Assembly (NCBI RefSeq): GCF_001624705.1
Contig: NZ_JSEO01000006.1
Coordinates: 124,001 to 188,000 of the forward strand
DNA: 64,000 bases
Direction: 5' to 3'
Origin: Marinomonas sp. SBI8L
Lineage (GTDB): Bacteria > Pseudomonadota > Gammaproteobacteria > Pseudomonadales > Marinomonadaceae
Under the pieces are notes generated by a model. It saw only the letters and a list, made by a program, of their open reading frames with translations, was not told the origin of the DNA and searched no databases. Shown one piece after another: positions 43,479 to 52,471 of this stretch. The position numbers were made by a program, and so were the translations under genes. Each line of letters begins with the position of its first letter. Within the stretch, counting starts at the first letter, position 1.

Positions 43479-44738
43479 ATGAAGCGGCTATCTCAGCGAG
43501 CGACTAAAGGGTTTTCTTGGCCAATTTTCACCCTTTTAAGTCTCAATGGCATAACGATTTTAGGTAATGCACTGACAGAAGTTGCCATACCTTGGTTAAT
43601 CCTAGAAATATCGGATAGCCCAGGGTTAGTCGCTGCCGTTATGTCTGCCAAAATTTTACCTATAATTCTCTCAACCTTTTTTAGTGCTCCTTTAGTCGAC
43701 AGGTTTGGCGGCTTTAGAACATCTATCATTTCCGACTTTGTTAACTTTTTAAGCGTCTTACTTATTCCCCTTTTCTATCGCTTAGATATGCTAAATTTTG
43801 CTCTCTTAGCCGTTTTGCTTGCCCTAAGTACATTACTGGATTCTCCGGGACGTTTAGCGAAAGATGTGCTCTTAATGAAAGAAATTACAAAAGGAAATTA
43901 TGACAAGAGTTTTATCAATGGGTTAAACACATCGATAGAAAATGTTTGCGATCTAGCAGGCCCACTTATCGCAGCCATTATTGTTGCTAGCTTAGGGACA
44001 ATAACTGCCTTGTATTTTGATGCGGCAAGTTTCTTGGTTGTTGCCTTTACTTTGATTTTGCTTAAAAAATACCAGAGTCTTGATCATGTAATAACCAGCC
44101 AGGAAAAGGCTGACCAGCAAGAGGTAGTTCATTTAAGTTGGCGTTACTTTAAATATGGCCTAACTTATATTCGTTCTCTGAATCAGGTAAGCGCTGTGCT
44201 TTTTATTAGTGCTATCGTCAATATTGTTATCACACCTTTTTTGCTAGTTTATTTACCTTTTATGAATAAGCTAGTGTTTGACTCTGTGATTAACTTTGGT
44301 CTTTCAATGGCCTGCTTTGGCGCAGGCACAACCGCGTCTTCACTCGCCTACAGCTTTTTTGGTAAGCATATTAAGGCAAAAAACATCATACTAGTTGGTT
44401 ACCTTTGCCTTACCCTCACGCTAGCCTCCATCCCATTTATTCAAAACCAAATACTCATTCTGATTCCGCTATTTTTCATAGGGCTAAGTATTGGCTTTGC
44501 AGGCCCAATAGAAGTCACCTTGATACAAACTCAAGTGGCAGAAAGCTTTTTTGCCAGAACCATGACTCTCTTTACCTCAATTCGCTTTTTATCCGTACCT
44601 CTGGGTTATTTATGCTTTGGAACCTTACTCGAATCAGGCCTTGCCTTGTATACCCCTATTTTCATGTCAGCCACCGTCTTTGTAGGGTTAGCGATCTTTT
44701 ACTTTTGGCTAGAAAAAGGCCAACCTAATAGACACTAA
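43479..44738 (+). CDS. MFS transporter
   Basis: This 419-residue protein has 12 hydrophobic segments and MFS landmarks: LISLNGITILGNALTEVAIPW-like first helix, SAPLVDRFGGFRTSIISD (motif A) and LDSPGRLAKDVLLM in the central part. AAAAAGGA precedes ATG 43479 by six bases. It resembles the multidrug/macrolide-type single-polypeptide exporters (MFS_3/TMEM165-unrelated), but the substrate is not readable. It is convergent with the NAD-binding gene at 44769. Confidence 0.88.
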   Translation: MKRLSQRATKGFSWPIFTLLSLNGITILGNALTEVAIPWLILEISDSPGLVAAVMSAKILPIILSTFFSAPLVDRFGGFRTSIISDFVNFLSVLLIPLFYRLDMLNFALLAVLLALSTLLDSPGRLAKDVLLMKEITKGNYDKSFINGLNTSIENVCDLAGPLIAAIIVASLGTITALYFDAASFLVVAFTLILLKKYQSLDHVITSQEKADQQEVVHLSWRYFKYGLTYIRSLNQVSAVLFISAIVNIVITPFLLVYLPFMNKLVFDSVINFGLSMACFGAGTTASSLAYSFFGKHIKAKNIILVGYLCLTLTLASIPFIQNQILILIPLFFIGLSIGFAGPIEVTLIQTQVAESFFARTMTLFTSIRFLSVPLGYLCFGTLLESGLALYTPIFMSATVFVGLAIFYFWLEKGQPNRH

Positions 44739-44768
44739 GAGATACGGCTTAGTGTCTCTCCGCCCTGC

Positions 44769-45704
44769 TCACGACAAGCTTTTAAAGTGCTCTAATAAAT
44801 GGTGTTCACCATAAGCAGGCGCTACCATGTCTTGACCAGAGACAGTTAAAAAGAACTCAGCTGGGCCACCCACTCTTTCTGGCAATTGTTTCGCCACTTC
44901 CAAAGCTAATTTTCTTACCCAATCTGGTAAGTACATGAGTTTTTCTGGTTTATCCATTGCTTTAAAGGCAAGTTGCGCCAGCTCCTTTATGCTGAAAATA
45001 TCTGGACCACCAATGGCTAATTCACGTTTATCTTGTCTAGGCCGCCATGTTTGTTTGGCCTTATGTGGTGAGTCATTTAAATCGCTATCTGTAGGTTGAG
45101 AGCCCTGATGAGAGCTTAGCTCAGCAGCTTCTAAACAAAAGCGTGCTAGGTCTTCCCCATGAATAGGATTCACTTTCACATCTCCCCACCCAAATAAATA
45201 GGCACGTCCTGCTTTTGCCATGGCATAAAAGGCTTCAATATCAGAAAAGAAACCATTAGGCCGTATCACACAGGGCTCTAGCATTTGAGAAGATAATAAG
45301 CGCTGCGCAAATTGTTCTTTAGCGTACAACATTCGTACCGATTGATAATTAGGCGCATTGAAAGCAGAGATATAAATAAACTTCTTTACTCCTGACCTTT
45401 CTGCTTCTTCAAGCAAATTGATATTGGCTTGATAGTCCACATCCATATAGTTAAGGCCATCTTTTTGTCGAGTAATACCAACACAAGAAATAACGATATC
45501 TATACCGTCACAGCAGCCAGCAAGGCTCATAGGATCAGTAACCTGAGCCAATTTAATTTGCGCTTCACCAAGCCCCATAGCCCCTAACTTTTTAAGTGAA
45601 CGACCTAAAGCAACAAAGCCTTTATCTTGTTTAAGTAACGCTTGTACTAAGTAACGCCCTAAATAACCTGTTGCTCCGGCAAGAAGAATTTTTGCTTGCA
45701 TCAT
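44769..45704 (-). CDS. Atypical SDR / NmrA-like NAD(P)-binding protein
   Basis: This 311-residue protein starts with the ILLAGATGYLGRYLVQALL nucleotide-binding loop. VDIVISCVGITRQKDG-type features, YISAFNAPNYQSVRMLYAKE (Tyr-x(n)-Lys region) and VIRPNGFFSD are typical of the atypical SDR family. It is the second gene of a two-gene unit with the membrane protein at 45749 (44-bp gap). Both are divergent from TetR at 46680, which probably regulates them. Confidence 0.85.
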   Translation of the reverse strand: MMQAKILLAGATGYLGRYLVQALLKQDKGFVALGRSLKKLGAMGLGEAQIKLAQVTDPMSLAGCCDGIDIVISCVGITRQKDGLNYMDVDYQANINLLEEAERSGVKKFIYISAFNAPNYQSVRMLYAKEQFAQRLLSSQMLEPCVIRPNGFFSDIEAFYAMAKAGRAYLFGWGDVKVNPIHGEDLARFCLEAAELSSHQGSQPTDSDLNDSPHKAKQTWRPRQDKRELAIGGPDIFSIKELAQLAFKAMDKPEKLMYLPDWVRKLALEVAKQLPERVGGPAEFFLTVSGQDMVAPAYGEHHLLEHFKSLS

Positions 45705-45748
45705 TTACCTCCTATTCTTTTCCTTTATCAAAGCCTGAATTATCAAGG

Positions 45749-46357
45749 CTATGCGTCCTTGCTACTTTCGTGTTCTGGTCGATATGGTTCTTCCCTTAAA
45801 ATATGGCTAATCAGCAGCTTCAAATAAAACACAGGCAAGAACCACTCTAGCCCTACAGCCGTCTCAAACACATACAAACTCAAGATAAGGCTCACAGAAT
45901 ACAAAGTGAGCGCGATAGGTCTTTGTAGATAAAGCGGGGTAAGTAGAATTGCCGCCGAAGCAAGCAACATATAAGCCCCAGCAGAAGCAATCCACCAGAG
46001 ATCAAACTCAAGGAAAAAATAACTGAATATCGTTAGCTGAATAAAATGAATGCTAATAAAGCTCATGTGTTGCTTGAAACCTTCACCTTCACGGTGGAAC
46101 CAGCGTTTAGCACTTGAAGTCGCATTAGTAATGACCCCGCCTAGCATATCGACAGTCAATAAAATTGCGATCAGATATTGAACCCAACTCCAGTCAATCC
46201 CTGTTTGATACACACAGAAAGCTAAGATACCAGCGGCAATAAAGGGAATGTAAGTCTGCACATCTTTTTCTGCACGTGTTGCCCCAGGGCCAATTAGCTT
46301 ATCTAATTTACCTTTATATCCCGCTCGAATTGCTGGAACTTGCCAATCAATTTTCAT
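45749..46357 (-). CDS. Multispanning membrane protein of unknown function
   Basis: This 202-residue protein has about six hydrophobic segments between residues 35 and 190 (YIPFIAAGILAFCVYQ, WVQYLIAILLTVDMLG, then the last near FLPVFYLKLLISHIL). A hydrophilic N-terminal 30 residues carries KLDKLIGPGATRAEKDV. I do not recognise the family. It is adjacent to an NmrA-like gene and divergent from a TetR regulator, the common arrangement of a regulator with a stress or detoxification unit. The likely membrane role is not known. Confidence 0.75.
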   Translation of the reverse strand: MKIDWQVPAIRAGYKGKLDKLIGPGATRAEKDVQTYIPFIAAGILAFCVYQTGIDWSWVQYLIAILLTVDMLGGVITNATSSAKRWFHREGEGFKQHMSFISIHFIQLTIFSYFFLEFDLWWIASAGAYMLLASAAILLTPLYLQRPIALTLYSVSLILSLYVFETAVGLEWFLPVFYLKLLISHILREEPYRPEHESSKDA

Positions 46358-46397
46358 AACACACCTTTATCAATTTGCTGCTTACTCATTTCTTAAA

Positions 46398-46411
46398 AGT
46401 CTATATAGACT
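46398..46411. promoter_or_regulatory. Perfect palindrome in TetR divergent promoter
   Basis: AGTCTATATAGACT is a perfect 14-bp palindrome 40-55 bp before the membrane-protein start, in the region shared by the divergent promoters. It is a candidate TetR operator. Confidence 0.55.
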
Positions 46412-46473
46412 CTTATTTAGAACACCTGGTCTTTTTAAAATAACTCAATCACACAAGACTTGTAAATCTTTTT

Positions 46474-46489
46474 TAGACCGAATGGACTA
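46474..46489. promoter_or_regulatory. Second operator-like dyad in TetR divergent promoter
   Basis: TAGACCGAATGGACTA is an inverted repeat with one mismatch. It resembles the TAGACC-N4-GGTCTA box that I recall for the E. coli NemR repressor, also TetR-family, differing at one base. It shares the TAGAC/GACTA element with the palindrome at 46398. Confidence 0.5.
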
Positions 46490-46679
46490 TAATTTTCAAA
46501 AAAACCTCCTTCAAAAATAATGAATACGCAAAAAAGTAAAAACATAGGGTTAAATCTGGTGTTTTAGAGGTGATTCTGTTTAACTTTGCAGCCTTTTTTA
46601 AAAGCCTATGAATGAGCTCTTAGCTTTTTGCTTTGGATTAAAGCACGCTAAAAACTCGCTAAGCCAGTAAGGAAAACCT

Positions 46680-47225
46680 ATGCCAAAAATTGTTGACCAT
46701 GATAAGAAACGTGAAGAAATTGCTTTAAAAGCAGCAAGTATTTTTCTTGAGCATGGCTATAAAGATCTTGGCATGAGGCAGCTTTGCAGCCACCTATCCA
46801 TGAGTAAAAGCGCGGTTTATCATTACTTTAAAAGTAAAGATGAGATCTTCGTTGCTTCCACAGAAGCCATGTTTAGCTCAGACAGCATGATCTTAAATGG
46901 CTGCCCTCACGTGGAGCATGCAAGCCAGAATGAGAAGCTAGAAAACTTCATACAAATCATGAATCTTTTAGCACCGCGACATTTTCAAGAAACCAAGTTG
47001 GTAATGGAGTATATAGATGTCATTGGTTTAGAAAATATCCCACAAGACACCTGTATGAGAACAGCTAACGAGAAGTACCAAAGCCTGTTAGCCAACTATG
47101 TTGATGCCGAGCAAACAGAACAACTTTACGCCATTCTCTTGGGGCTACTTAGCCAGCAATTACTTTTAGGCAGACCTTTAAGCAAAGACTATATTTCTGG
47201 ATTAATTCACAGACACATAGGCTAA
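46680..47225 (+). CDS. TetR-family regulator
   Basis: This 181-residue protein has the TetR N-terminal helix-turn-helix (IALKAASIFLEHGYKDLGMR, LSMSKSAVYHYFKSKDEIF) and a helical C-terminal ligand domain. TAAGGAAAACCT gives a good ribosome-binding site. It is divergent from the membrane-protein/NmrA-like pair, with two dyads between them, so it probably represses that pair and itself. Confidence 0.92.
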   Translation: MPKIVDHDKKREEIALKAASIFLEHGYKDLGMRQLCSHLSMSKSAVYHYFKSKDEIFVASTEAMFSSDSMILNGCPHVEHASQNEKLENFIQIMNLLAPRHFQETKLVMEYIDVIGLENIPQDTCMRTANEKYQSLLANYVDAEQTEQLYAILLGLLSQQLLLGRPLSKDYISGLIHRHIG

Positions 47226-47310
47226 TTATTCTCTTAGCCGTATTTAACGCCAGTAAGTAGTATCCACGGCGCTAAACACAAGCAACTAGCTAGTTTGGCT
47301 TAATCCCAAT

Positions 47311-47619
47311 TTATAATACCAAGGCTAATGCCGTAACCAGTTTATCTAATGCTTTAGCCGCTTTAGAAACAGCCTCTGCCGTTTTTGATAAATCATTAAC
47401 CGCTTCTTGAGCAACGTTTGATGCAAGAATCAATGCCTCTTTGGCTTCTTTATATTCAGCAATACTTTCTTCCCATTCTTTCCCTTCCGCTTTCTGAAGC
47501 TGATCGTATAACTCTTGAATCTTCTGATTAAGTTCTTGATCATATGGAGAGGCTTCCGAAAGTGCTTCGAACTCTTCTATAGCCAGCGAGATTTCTGATG
47601 AAAGTGTTTTAATCGTCAT
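47311..47619 (-). CDS. Small helical protein of unknown function
   Basis: A protein of about 102 residues, almost entirely predicted coiled or amphipathic helix: acidic in the middle (ELYDQLQKAEGKEWEESIAE) and with a C-terminal segment rich in Ala, Lys and Leu (AKALDKLVTALALVL). No known domain is recognised. I chose ATG 47619, since AAGGA lies 6 bases before it. It follows the lipoprotein gene with a 15-bp gap and forms a two-gene unit with it. It may be a periplasmic or membrane-associated partner, but no signal peptide is seen. Confidence 0.7.
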   Translation of the reverse strand: MTIKTLSSEISLAIEEFEALSEASPYDQELNQKIQELYDQLQKAEGKEWEESIAEYKEAKEALILASNVAQEAVNDLSKTAEAVSKAAKALDKLVTALALVL

Positions 47620-47634
47620 AACCAATCCTTTTTA

Positions 47635-48561
47635 TTAATGAGATAGAAGTTGAATATAGGTATTTAATTCTTTCACTTGCTTTGCATATGACTTAATTTG
47701 ATCAGAATTAAACTTATCGTTTTCAACTGATTTTAATAATTCGTTATTGGCTTTTTTGAACTGAGTAATAGCTTTAAAACCACTGCTGGATAAAACGTTT
47801 ACCTCTTCGAGCGCCTCAATACTGAGCACATACGAATCATAAGCAAACTCTCTTTCGGTAAAAGAATTACCGCCTACTCTTAACACATCAGATGACGCTT
47901 TACGTAAGGCTTTTGCACTCGTGCAATAGTGGTCAATCACACCTGTTTTTATATCATTATCTTGTCTGCTAGCTTTATCGATACATAAAGAGCGGCCCTT
48001 AAGAGTAAGATCATTAACCAATAAATCCGCTAAAGCACTCACCTCTTGAGAATAAGCTTTGACTATTTTTACTAGGCTTTCCTTCTTCTTTTTCTCAACA
48101 AACCAGCTTCCCGTAAGCTTGACTACGCCTTCAAATGCTTCTTTTTTCTCATCTGAAATAACATAACCCGCTTTATCCAGCTGAACAGCAGATTCAAAAG
48201 AAGTAGAAAATGCCGTTGCCGCCTTCCCTAAGTTTTCTGATTCATCATGAGTCGCAAGCTGATTGAGCAATTTCCCATATGCATTTAAAACATCTAACAC
48301 AGATATTAATTCAGCAACACCAGTCGCACTAATGCCACCGTCTAAATCCAAATCAGCAGGAGGTTTATTGTTTCTAATAATTAATCGACGCCTTTCGATT
48401 CCAATAATTTTATCCCTAGTTTCTTTAAAATTATTCTGGCTTGAGACACTAATGCTTTGCGTAGCAGATGCGAACTGAGAGACCTGTTGTTTTTGAACCG
48501 AGGTTAAACCACACCCAGAGATCAGTGCTGGAATGACCAAAAGTATCAACTTCTTATTCAT
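47635..48561 (-). CDS. Lipoprotein of unknown function
   Basis: This 308-residue protein has a lipoprotein signal (LILLVIPALISGC, lipobox ISG-C near residue 17), so it is anchored to the outer or inner membrane. The rest is mainly helical, with a NNKPPADLDLDGGISATGVAE turn and many charged residues. I do not recognise the family. AAAGGAAAATT precedes the ATG. It forms a two-gene unit with the small helical protein at 47311, with repeat copy 4 just upstream. Confidence 0.8.
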   Translation of the reverse strand: MNKKLILLVIPALISGCGLTSVQKQQVSQFASATQSISVSSQNNFKETRDKIIGIERRRLIIRNNKPPADLDLDGGISATGVAELISVLDVLNAYGKLLNQLATHDESENLGKAATAFSTSFESAVQLDKAGYVISDEKKEAFEGVVKLTGSWFVEKKKKESLVKIVKAYSQEVSALADLLVNDLTLKGRSLCIDKASRQDNDIKTGVIDHYCTSAKALRKASSDVLRVGGNSFTEREFAYDSYVLSIEALEEVNVLSSSGFKAITQFKKANNELLKSVENDKFNSDQIKSYAKQVKELNTYIQLLSH

Positions 48562-48589
48562 AATTTTCCTTTAAAAGTGTGCTGTTTAA

Positions 48590-48852
48590 GGAACCTGCGA
48601 TTATGTCACCTCTTCTCAGTCTTTTCAGAAAAAGTATCACACAAGGCGTTACTTTGACGTAATGTAGGTACCTTTCGAGAAGTGACAACACAGAGTGATG
48701 TTTTTTCTGAAAGACCCAAAGGGCGTGGCCTAAAAGCCCTAGCTTTACGTTGAAGAGCTTATCAATAGAATCACTATTAAGTTGCGCTCCTCGCCATAAA
48801 TCTAGCGGCTTTTATCCACACGCTGAGGCGGGAGGACTTATTCGCAGGTTCC
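48590..48852 (+). repeat. Dispersed inverted-repeat element, copy 4 (full length, TTAA-flanked)
   Basis: A 263-bp non-coding element. The left end is GGAACCTGCGATTATGTC and the right end is the complement of GGAACCTGCGAATAAGTC. TTAA lies immediately outside both ends (48586-48589, 48853-48856), as expected for a 4-bp target duplication. Internal stems are visible (TCAGAAAAAG with CTTTTTTCTGA-type arms, AGGGC with GCCCT, AATAG with CTATT), so a folded structure is likely. It lies between the lipoprotein and glutaredoxin genes and interrupts nothing. Confidence 0.9.
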
Positions 48853-48971
48853 TTAAGTAATTAAATCTAACTTTTAGCTAACATTTAATGGCAAAAAACG
48901 TATTATGCCGTTAATAAAAAGCTCACAAATTACAACCCATTACAGGCAAATTAGAGATAAGAGTTAACTCA

Positions 48972-49193
48972 ATGAAAAAAGTGACCCTCTACACACTGAA
49001 TAAATGCCCTCACTGTGATACAGCCAAGGCTTATTTAGACAAACAAGGTATTGCCTATCGTTTATGCAATGTACAAACACCAAGTGGTCGCAAAGAGTTT
49101 GCTAAACTAGGGCTTCGTGGTGTACCCGTGCTAAAAATTGGCGATCAAATATTAAAAGGGTTTTCGGTGAAAGCATTTAATCAACTCTATTAG
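48972..49193 (+). CDS. Small glutaredoxin-like protein
   Basis: This 73-residue single-domain thioredoxin-fold protein has the active-site CPHC motif near residue 13 (LNKCPHCDTAKAYL), GVPVLKIGDQ with the cis-Pro, and KGFSVKAFNQLY at the end. CPHC differs from CPYC of classical glutaredoxins but is common in NrdH-like and small bacterial glutaredoxins. It is a dithiol redox protein of the cytoplasm. Its partner is unknown. Confidence 0.9.
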   Translation: MKKVTLYTLNKCPHCDTAKAYLDKQGIAYRLCNVQTPSGRKEFAKLGLRGVPVLKIGDQILKGFSVKAFNQLY

Positions 49194-49323
49194 ATGAGAA
49201 GAGTCTATTTTCAGATTTAATAACGCTACTTTACTCGCTAAATGGAGTAACAAACATATCGAAGATACTTTGATTCAACCCGTGTGGTTAATGAAGCCAA
49301 ATAGCTAATTTATTAATCTAGTT

Positions 49324-49704
49324 TTAGAGCTCTTCGATCTCTCGACTCAATACATTCAGCCTATGAACTCTAATCTTATTGTCCTTTGTATAGGCAGTAA
49401 AACGTACAAAGTTAACCTCATCTCCTTCGCTTTGATAGATGCCTTCCGTCCAAAGCGTATTATCAGCCTGTGCCCCAATTGAATAGCTTTCACCATTATC
49501 TAAGAAGTAAATTGAGAGGCCACAGCCAGCCAAGGCAACAAATGCGTTATTCCAAGCAATTAAGCCAGAATCTGGGTCACCATAAATCGACGCGACAACA
49601 ATATCTGGCTGAACACTTTGCGATAATTTATTAAGTAAATAGGCATCCTCATGGATGGCATAAAGCCTAAATTCTTCATTTTCAAACAGTATTCTATCAC
49701 TCAT
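49324..49704 (-). CDS. Hypothetical cytoplasmic protein
   Basis: About 126 residues, mixed alpha/beta, with no recognised motif. I start at ATG 49704 (MSDRILFENEEF), with GAGTGA a few bases upstream, and not at the TTG at 49725. Visible segments include ASIYGDPDSGLIAWNN and VHRLNVLSREIEEL. No signal peptide or membrane segment is seen. It stands alone with no functional hint from the neighbours. Confidence 0.65.
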   Translation of the reverse strand: MSDRILFENEEFRLYAIHEDAYLLNKLSQSVQPDIVVASIYGDPDSGLIAWNNAFVALAGCGLSIYFLDNGESYSIGAQADNTLWTEGIYQSEGDEVNFVRFTAYTKDNKIRVHRLNVLSREIEEL

Positions 49705-49885
49705 AAAATCACTCGCTTTAACCAAGCTGCTAAATTGATCTATGAATTTAGATTAGTCTTATAGTATGAAAACAAACAGAAACGGTTAACAGTAATATTG
49801 AGATTGAAATGCAATCAGGACTGTCTTCAGGCGCCTACATGGCAGCCTAAAGACGAATGAAAGTGTTAAATATAATATTTGTAAC

Positions 49886-50755
49886 TTAAGCCTTAAGCGC
49901 CATATCAGCCATTTTCATCACGCTTTCAAATGATTGAGCACCACCGATAAAGCAACCGTTGTGGCAGAACATAGCATCCGCAATACCTGTCACGTCTTGT
50001 AGTTCTTTACCCGCTAACCCTGCCCAAGGGCTGGGTAGAGACTTTCTGTCTTCGAAAGAGCCAAGCTCAACAGGGACAGTCTGAATACGCCACTCTCCAG
50101 TGTCTGAAGGGTAAACCACATACAAGGCTTCTTTAGACAATCTATGAACCGTTGTTTTCCAAGGTGTATATTGCTCAAGCACGATCAGTCTTGGATCTTC
50201 TGCCTTTTCGATCGCTTTAGCGACAATATCTTTAGCACTAATACCGCCCGTTGCAGCAGCAATAAAGCGAGTTAGAACGCGAGATGCAAAGCTTACGGCT
50301 TCTTCAAAGCAAGCATCGTAATCATTCTCTTCTTGCCATGTCGGGTTAAACATAGAAATGGTTTGGCTAAGGCTAATACCTTTAGATACCCCTTCAACAT
50401 GGCCGCAATCAACCGCATCGATTACAGAAACGAGACCCGTGTCGACAGAATGAGCAATTTCTTTGTTACCGCCACAAATCTCAACACCGTACTTTTTCCA
50501 GATCAAACCGAAAGAAGAATAAGGAATGCCATTTTCACGCTCACCTGCACCACCGCGTTGGTGGTGATCAAAACGACCAGCATCGGCATCGTAGATACCG
50601 CCCACATCCAATACGATATCAGCTTGTTTGATAACCTCTAAGTCACGAGTACGAACCAGATTAAAGCTAGTGAAAATCGTTTTCAGAGCCGCGACGCTAA
50701 AAACATCATCAGCATGAAAGTTACCATTGTGGGTTGCTATCGTAATATCAGTCAT
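49886..50755 (-). CDS. MYG1-family protein (DHH-like predicted phosphohydrolase/exonuclease)
   Basis: This 289-residue protein shows the MYG1/GAMM1 pattern: THNGNFHADDVFSVAAL at the N-terminus, DVGGIYDADAGRFDHHQRGG with the DHH-type metal residues, and VDTGLVSVIDAVD. C-terminal features such as FIGGAQSFESVMKMADM fit the family length. The eukaryotic homologue is a 3'-5' RNA exonuclease; the role of the bacterial members is not established. It is cytoplasmic and stands alone between hypothetical and kinase genes. Confidence 0.92.
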   Translation of the reverse strand: MTDITIATHNGNFHADDVFSVAALKTIFTSFNLVRTRDLEVIKQADIVLDVGGIYDADAGRFDHHQRGGAGERENGIPYSSFGLIWKKYGVEICGGNKEIAHSVDTGLVSVIDAVDCGHVEGVSKGISLSQTISMFNPTWQEENDYDACFEEAVSFASRVLTRFIAAATGGISAKDIVAKAIEKAEDPRLIVLEQYTPWKTTVHRLSKEALYVVYPSDTGEWRIQTVPVELGSFEDRKSLPSPWAGLAGKELQDVTGIADAMFCHNGCFIGGAQSFESVMKMADMALKA

Positions 50756-50895
50756 TGGAGTTGTATCTTGCCTGTTGCATAAGAGAGTAATACTAGGGAT
50801 TAATCTGTTTAGAAGAGATTGTTACAGGCATATTTTAAGCGATAAACCTGAACCAATTTTCTAACTTAGATACCCCTAAAAAAGATACGGGGATT

Positions 50896-51489
50896 CTATA
50901 GCAAGATGGCCGACAAAAATAGCAGATTAAAAACACTTAAGACATTAATTGAGAAGAGCTTCAAAACTTCTGCAAGTGTCTCATCAGGTTTAGCGCCTTC
51001 TGTATAAATAATGTGCGTTGCAAGCTCATAATTCGATTTGTGCTCTATAAAGTGCCGATTTAGCTCAGCATCTTCATCACTTTCATCGCCGTTCAATCGC
51101 TTTAAACACAGAGTTTTATCAGGTGACGGCAATAAGAGAATGACATATTGAAAAGGCTTAAGCGCCGCTTTTGCTCGTTGCAGATAAGCATCATCTTCAT
51201 AAACAGAATGACCAGCACCAAAATCAATGACGCAATTGTTATGCTCTTCTAACAAGCGCTCTACTGCATGAATCTCAAACTGTTTCCAATAGCGATAGAC
51301 ACTCAACCCGCCTTCTGTTTGATCGAGCTCCCTAGCATAGGTTTTGTCATAGCCTATCTCTTTATAATAATCCCAACGAAACTCATCCATCGACTTTTGA
51401 GGCAACTTGAGATGTGAAGCCAAGAGTTTACCTATCGTGCTTTTACCTACTCCCATTGGCCCAATTAATACAATGTCTAATTTATTCAA
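50896..51489 (-). CDS. Shikimate-kinase-like P-loop kinase
   Basis: This protein of about 197 residues has Walker A LIGPMGVGKSTIGKLLA, an Asp-containing Walker-B-like NNCVIDFGAGHS and a lid region around RAKAALKPFQY, as in shikimate-kinase-like enzymes. I chose the TTG at 51489, preceded by AAGGAG 8 bases upstream; the longer frame up to 51687 would overlap the adjacent LysR gene and lacks a ribosome-binding site. The substrate is unknown. Real aroK genes usually sit next to aroB, which is absent here, so this is probably a specialised small-molecule or nucleotide kinase. Confidence 0.8.
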   Translation of the reverse strand: MNKLDIVLIGPMGVGKSTIGKLLASHLKLPQKSMDEFRWDYYKEIGYDKTYARELDQTEGGLSVYRYWKQFEIHAVERLLEEHNNCVIDFGAGHSVYEDDAYLQRAKAALKPFQYVILLLPSPDKTLCLKRLNGDESDEDAELNRHFIEHKSNYELATHIIYTEGAKPDETLAEVLKLFSINVLSVFNLLFLSAILL

Positions 51490-51571
51490 AATCTCTTCTC
51501 CTTGATTAATGAATAGATAGTAACTCGAACAATCAAAATTTGAAGTAAAGCTCCCATTATGATTTTCTAAA

Positions 51572-52471
51572 TCAACGTAACCACCTTGCGCTATGGCAAT
51601 ATTTTGATAAGAAGTCGATAAAGATACGTACCTTAGGTGGCACATGTTCACGATGAGGATATACGGCATAAATACCGCTCGGATCAAGTTCGTAATCCGT
51701 TAATAATGGTTGCAACAAGCCTTTCTCAAAATCTTCTTGCAAACAAAATGTGGAAAGCGCTGAGATACCTTGCCCACTTTTTGATAAAGCTATAACCGCA
51801 GCAACCGAGTTACTTTTTAACTGACTGTGCATCTGAACACCTTGTTTCTGGCCTTTCTTTTCAAATTCCCACGTAAGAGGTGAGCTAAAAAGAGACAAAC
51901 TAATCCAGTCATGTTTTTGTAAGTCTTGCGGTGTTTTTGGTGTGCCTTTTTGGGCTAAATACTCAGGGCTGGCAAAGACACTTACAGGCGCTTCACAAAT
52001 CATCTTAGCCACCAGATTAGACTCTTGTAACCAACCTATTCGAATCGCAAGATCAACGCCCTCTTCCACCATATTGATAATGCGATCTTCCAATAACAAA
52101 TCAATTTTTAATAATGGATACAAAGAACGAACGTCTTTAATCACAGACGTTAAGTGCTCTGTACCAAAACTAACAGGGCAAGAGATTCGTAATGTGCCTG
52201 TCGGTTGGTTTTGATACTCTCGCAGTTCGCTTAAAGCAATGTTTGTTCGATTAACAATTTCGGCACTATGACGATAAAAAATCTCACCCGCTTCAGTCAG
52301 GCTCAAACTGCGTGTTGTCCGATTAAGCAAACGCACACCCACTTCTTTTTCTAGCTGGACAATTTGTTTACTCACAGCAGACTTTGCTACTCCTAATTGC
52401 CGTGCTGCCTCAGAGAAACTCTTGGTTTCAACAACGCGAGTAAACACACCAATACGCTTTAGCTCATCCAT
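51572..52471 (-). CDS. LysR-family regulator (CrgA/DmlR-like)
   Basis: This 299-residue protein has the winged helix FTRVVETKSFSEAARQLGVA, SKQIVQLEKEVGVRLL and RTTRSLSLTEAGEIFY, then a LysR effector domain (LDLAIRIGWLQESNLVAK-type). It is divergently transcribed from the old yellow enzyme gene at 52648 and is the likely regulator of that gene, probably sensing an electrophile or quinone. That function is inferred from the neighbour. Confidence 0.92.
   Translation of the reverse strand: MDELKRIGVFTRVVETKSFSEAARQLGVAKSAVSKQIVQLEKEVGVRLLNRTTRSLSLTEAGEIFYRHSAEIVNRTNIALSELREYQNQPTGTLRISCPVSFGTEHLTSVIKDVRSLYPLLKIDLLLEDRIINMVEEGVDLAIRIGWLQESNLVAKMICEAPVSVFASPEYLAQKGTPKTPQDLQKHDWISLSLFSSPLTWEFEKKGQKQGVQMHSQLKSNSVAAVIALSKSGQGISALSTFCLQEDFEKGLLQPLLTDYELDPSGIYAVYPHREHVPPKVRIFIDFLSKYCHSARWLR

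Noticed and set aside
50896-51489. Calling the kinase aroK
   Set aside because: It has the P-loop, but there is no aroB neighbour and the substrate residues could not be confirmed.
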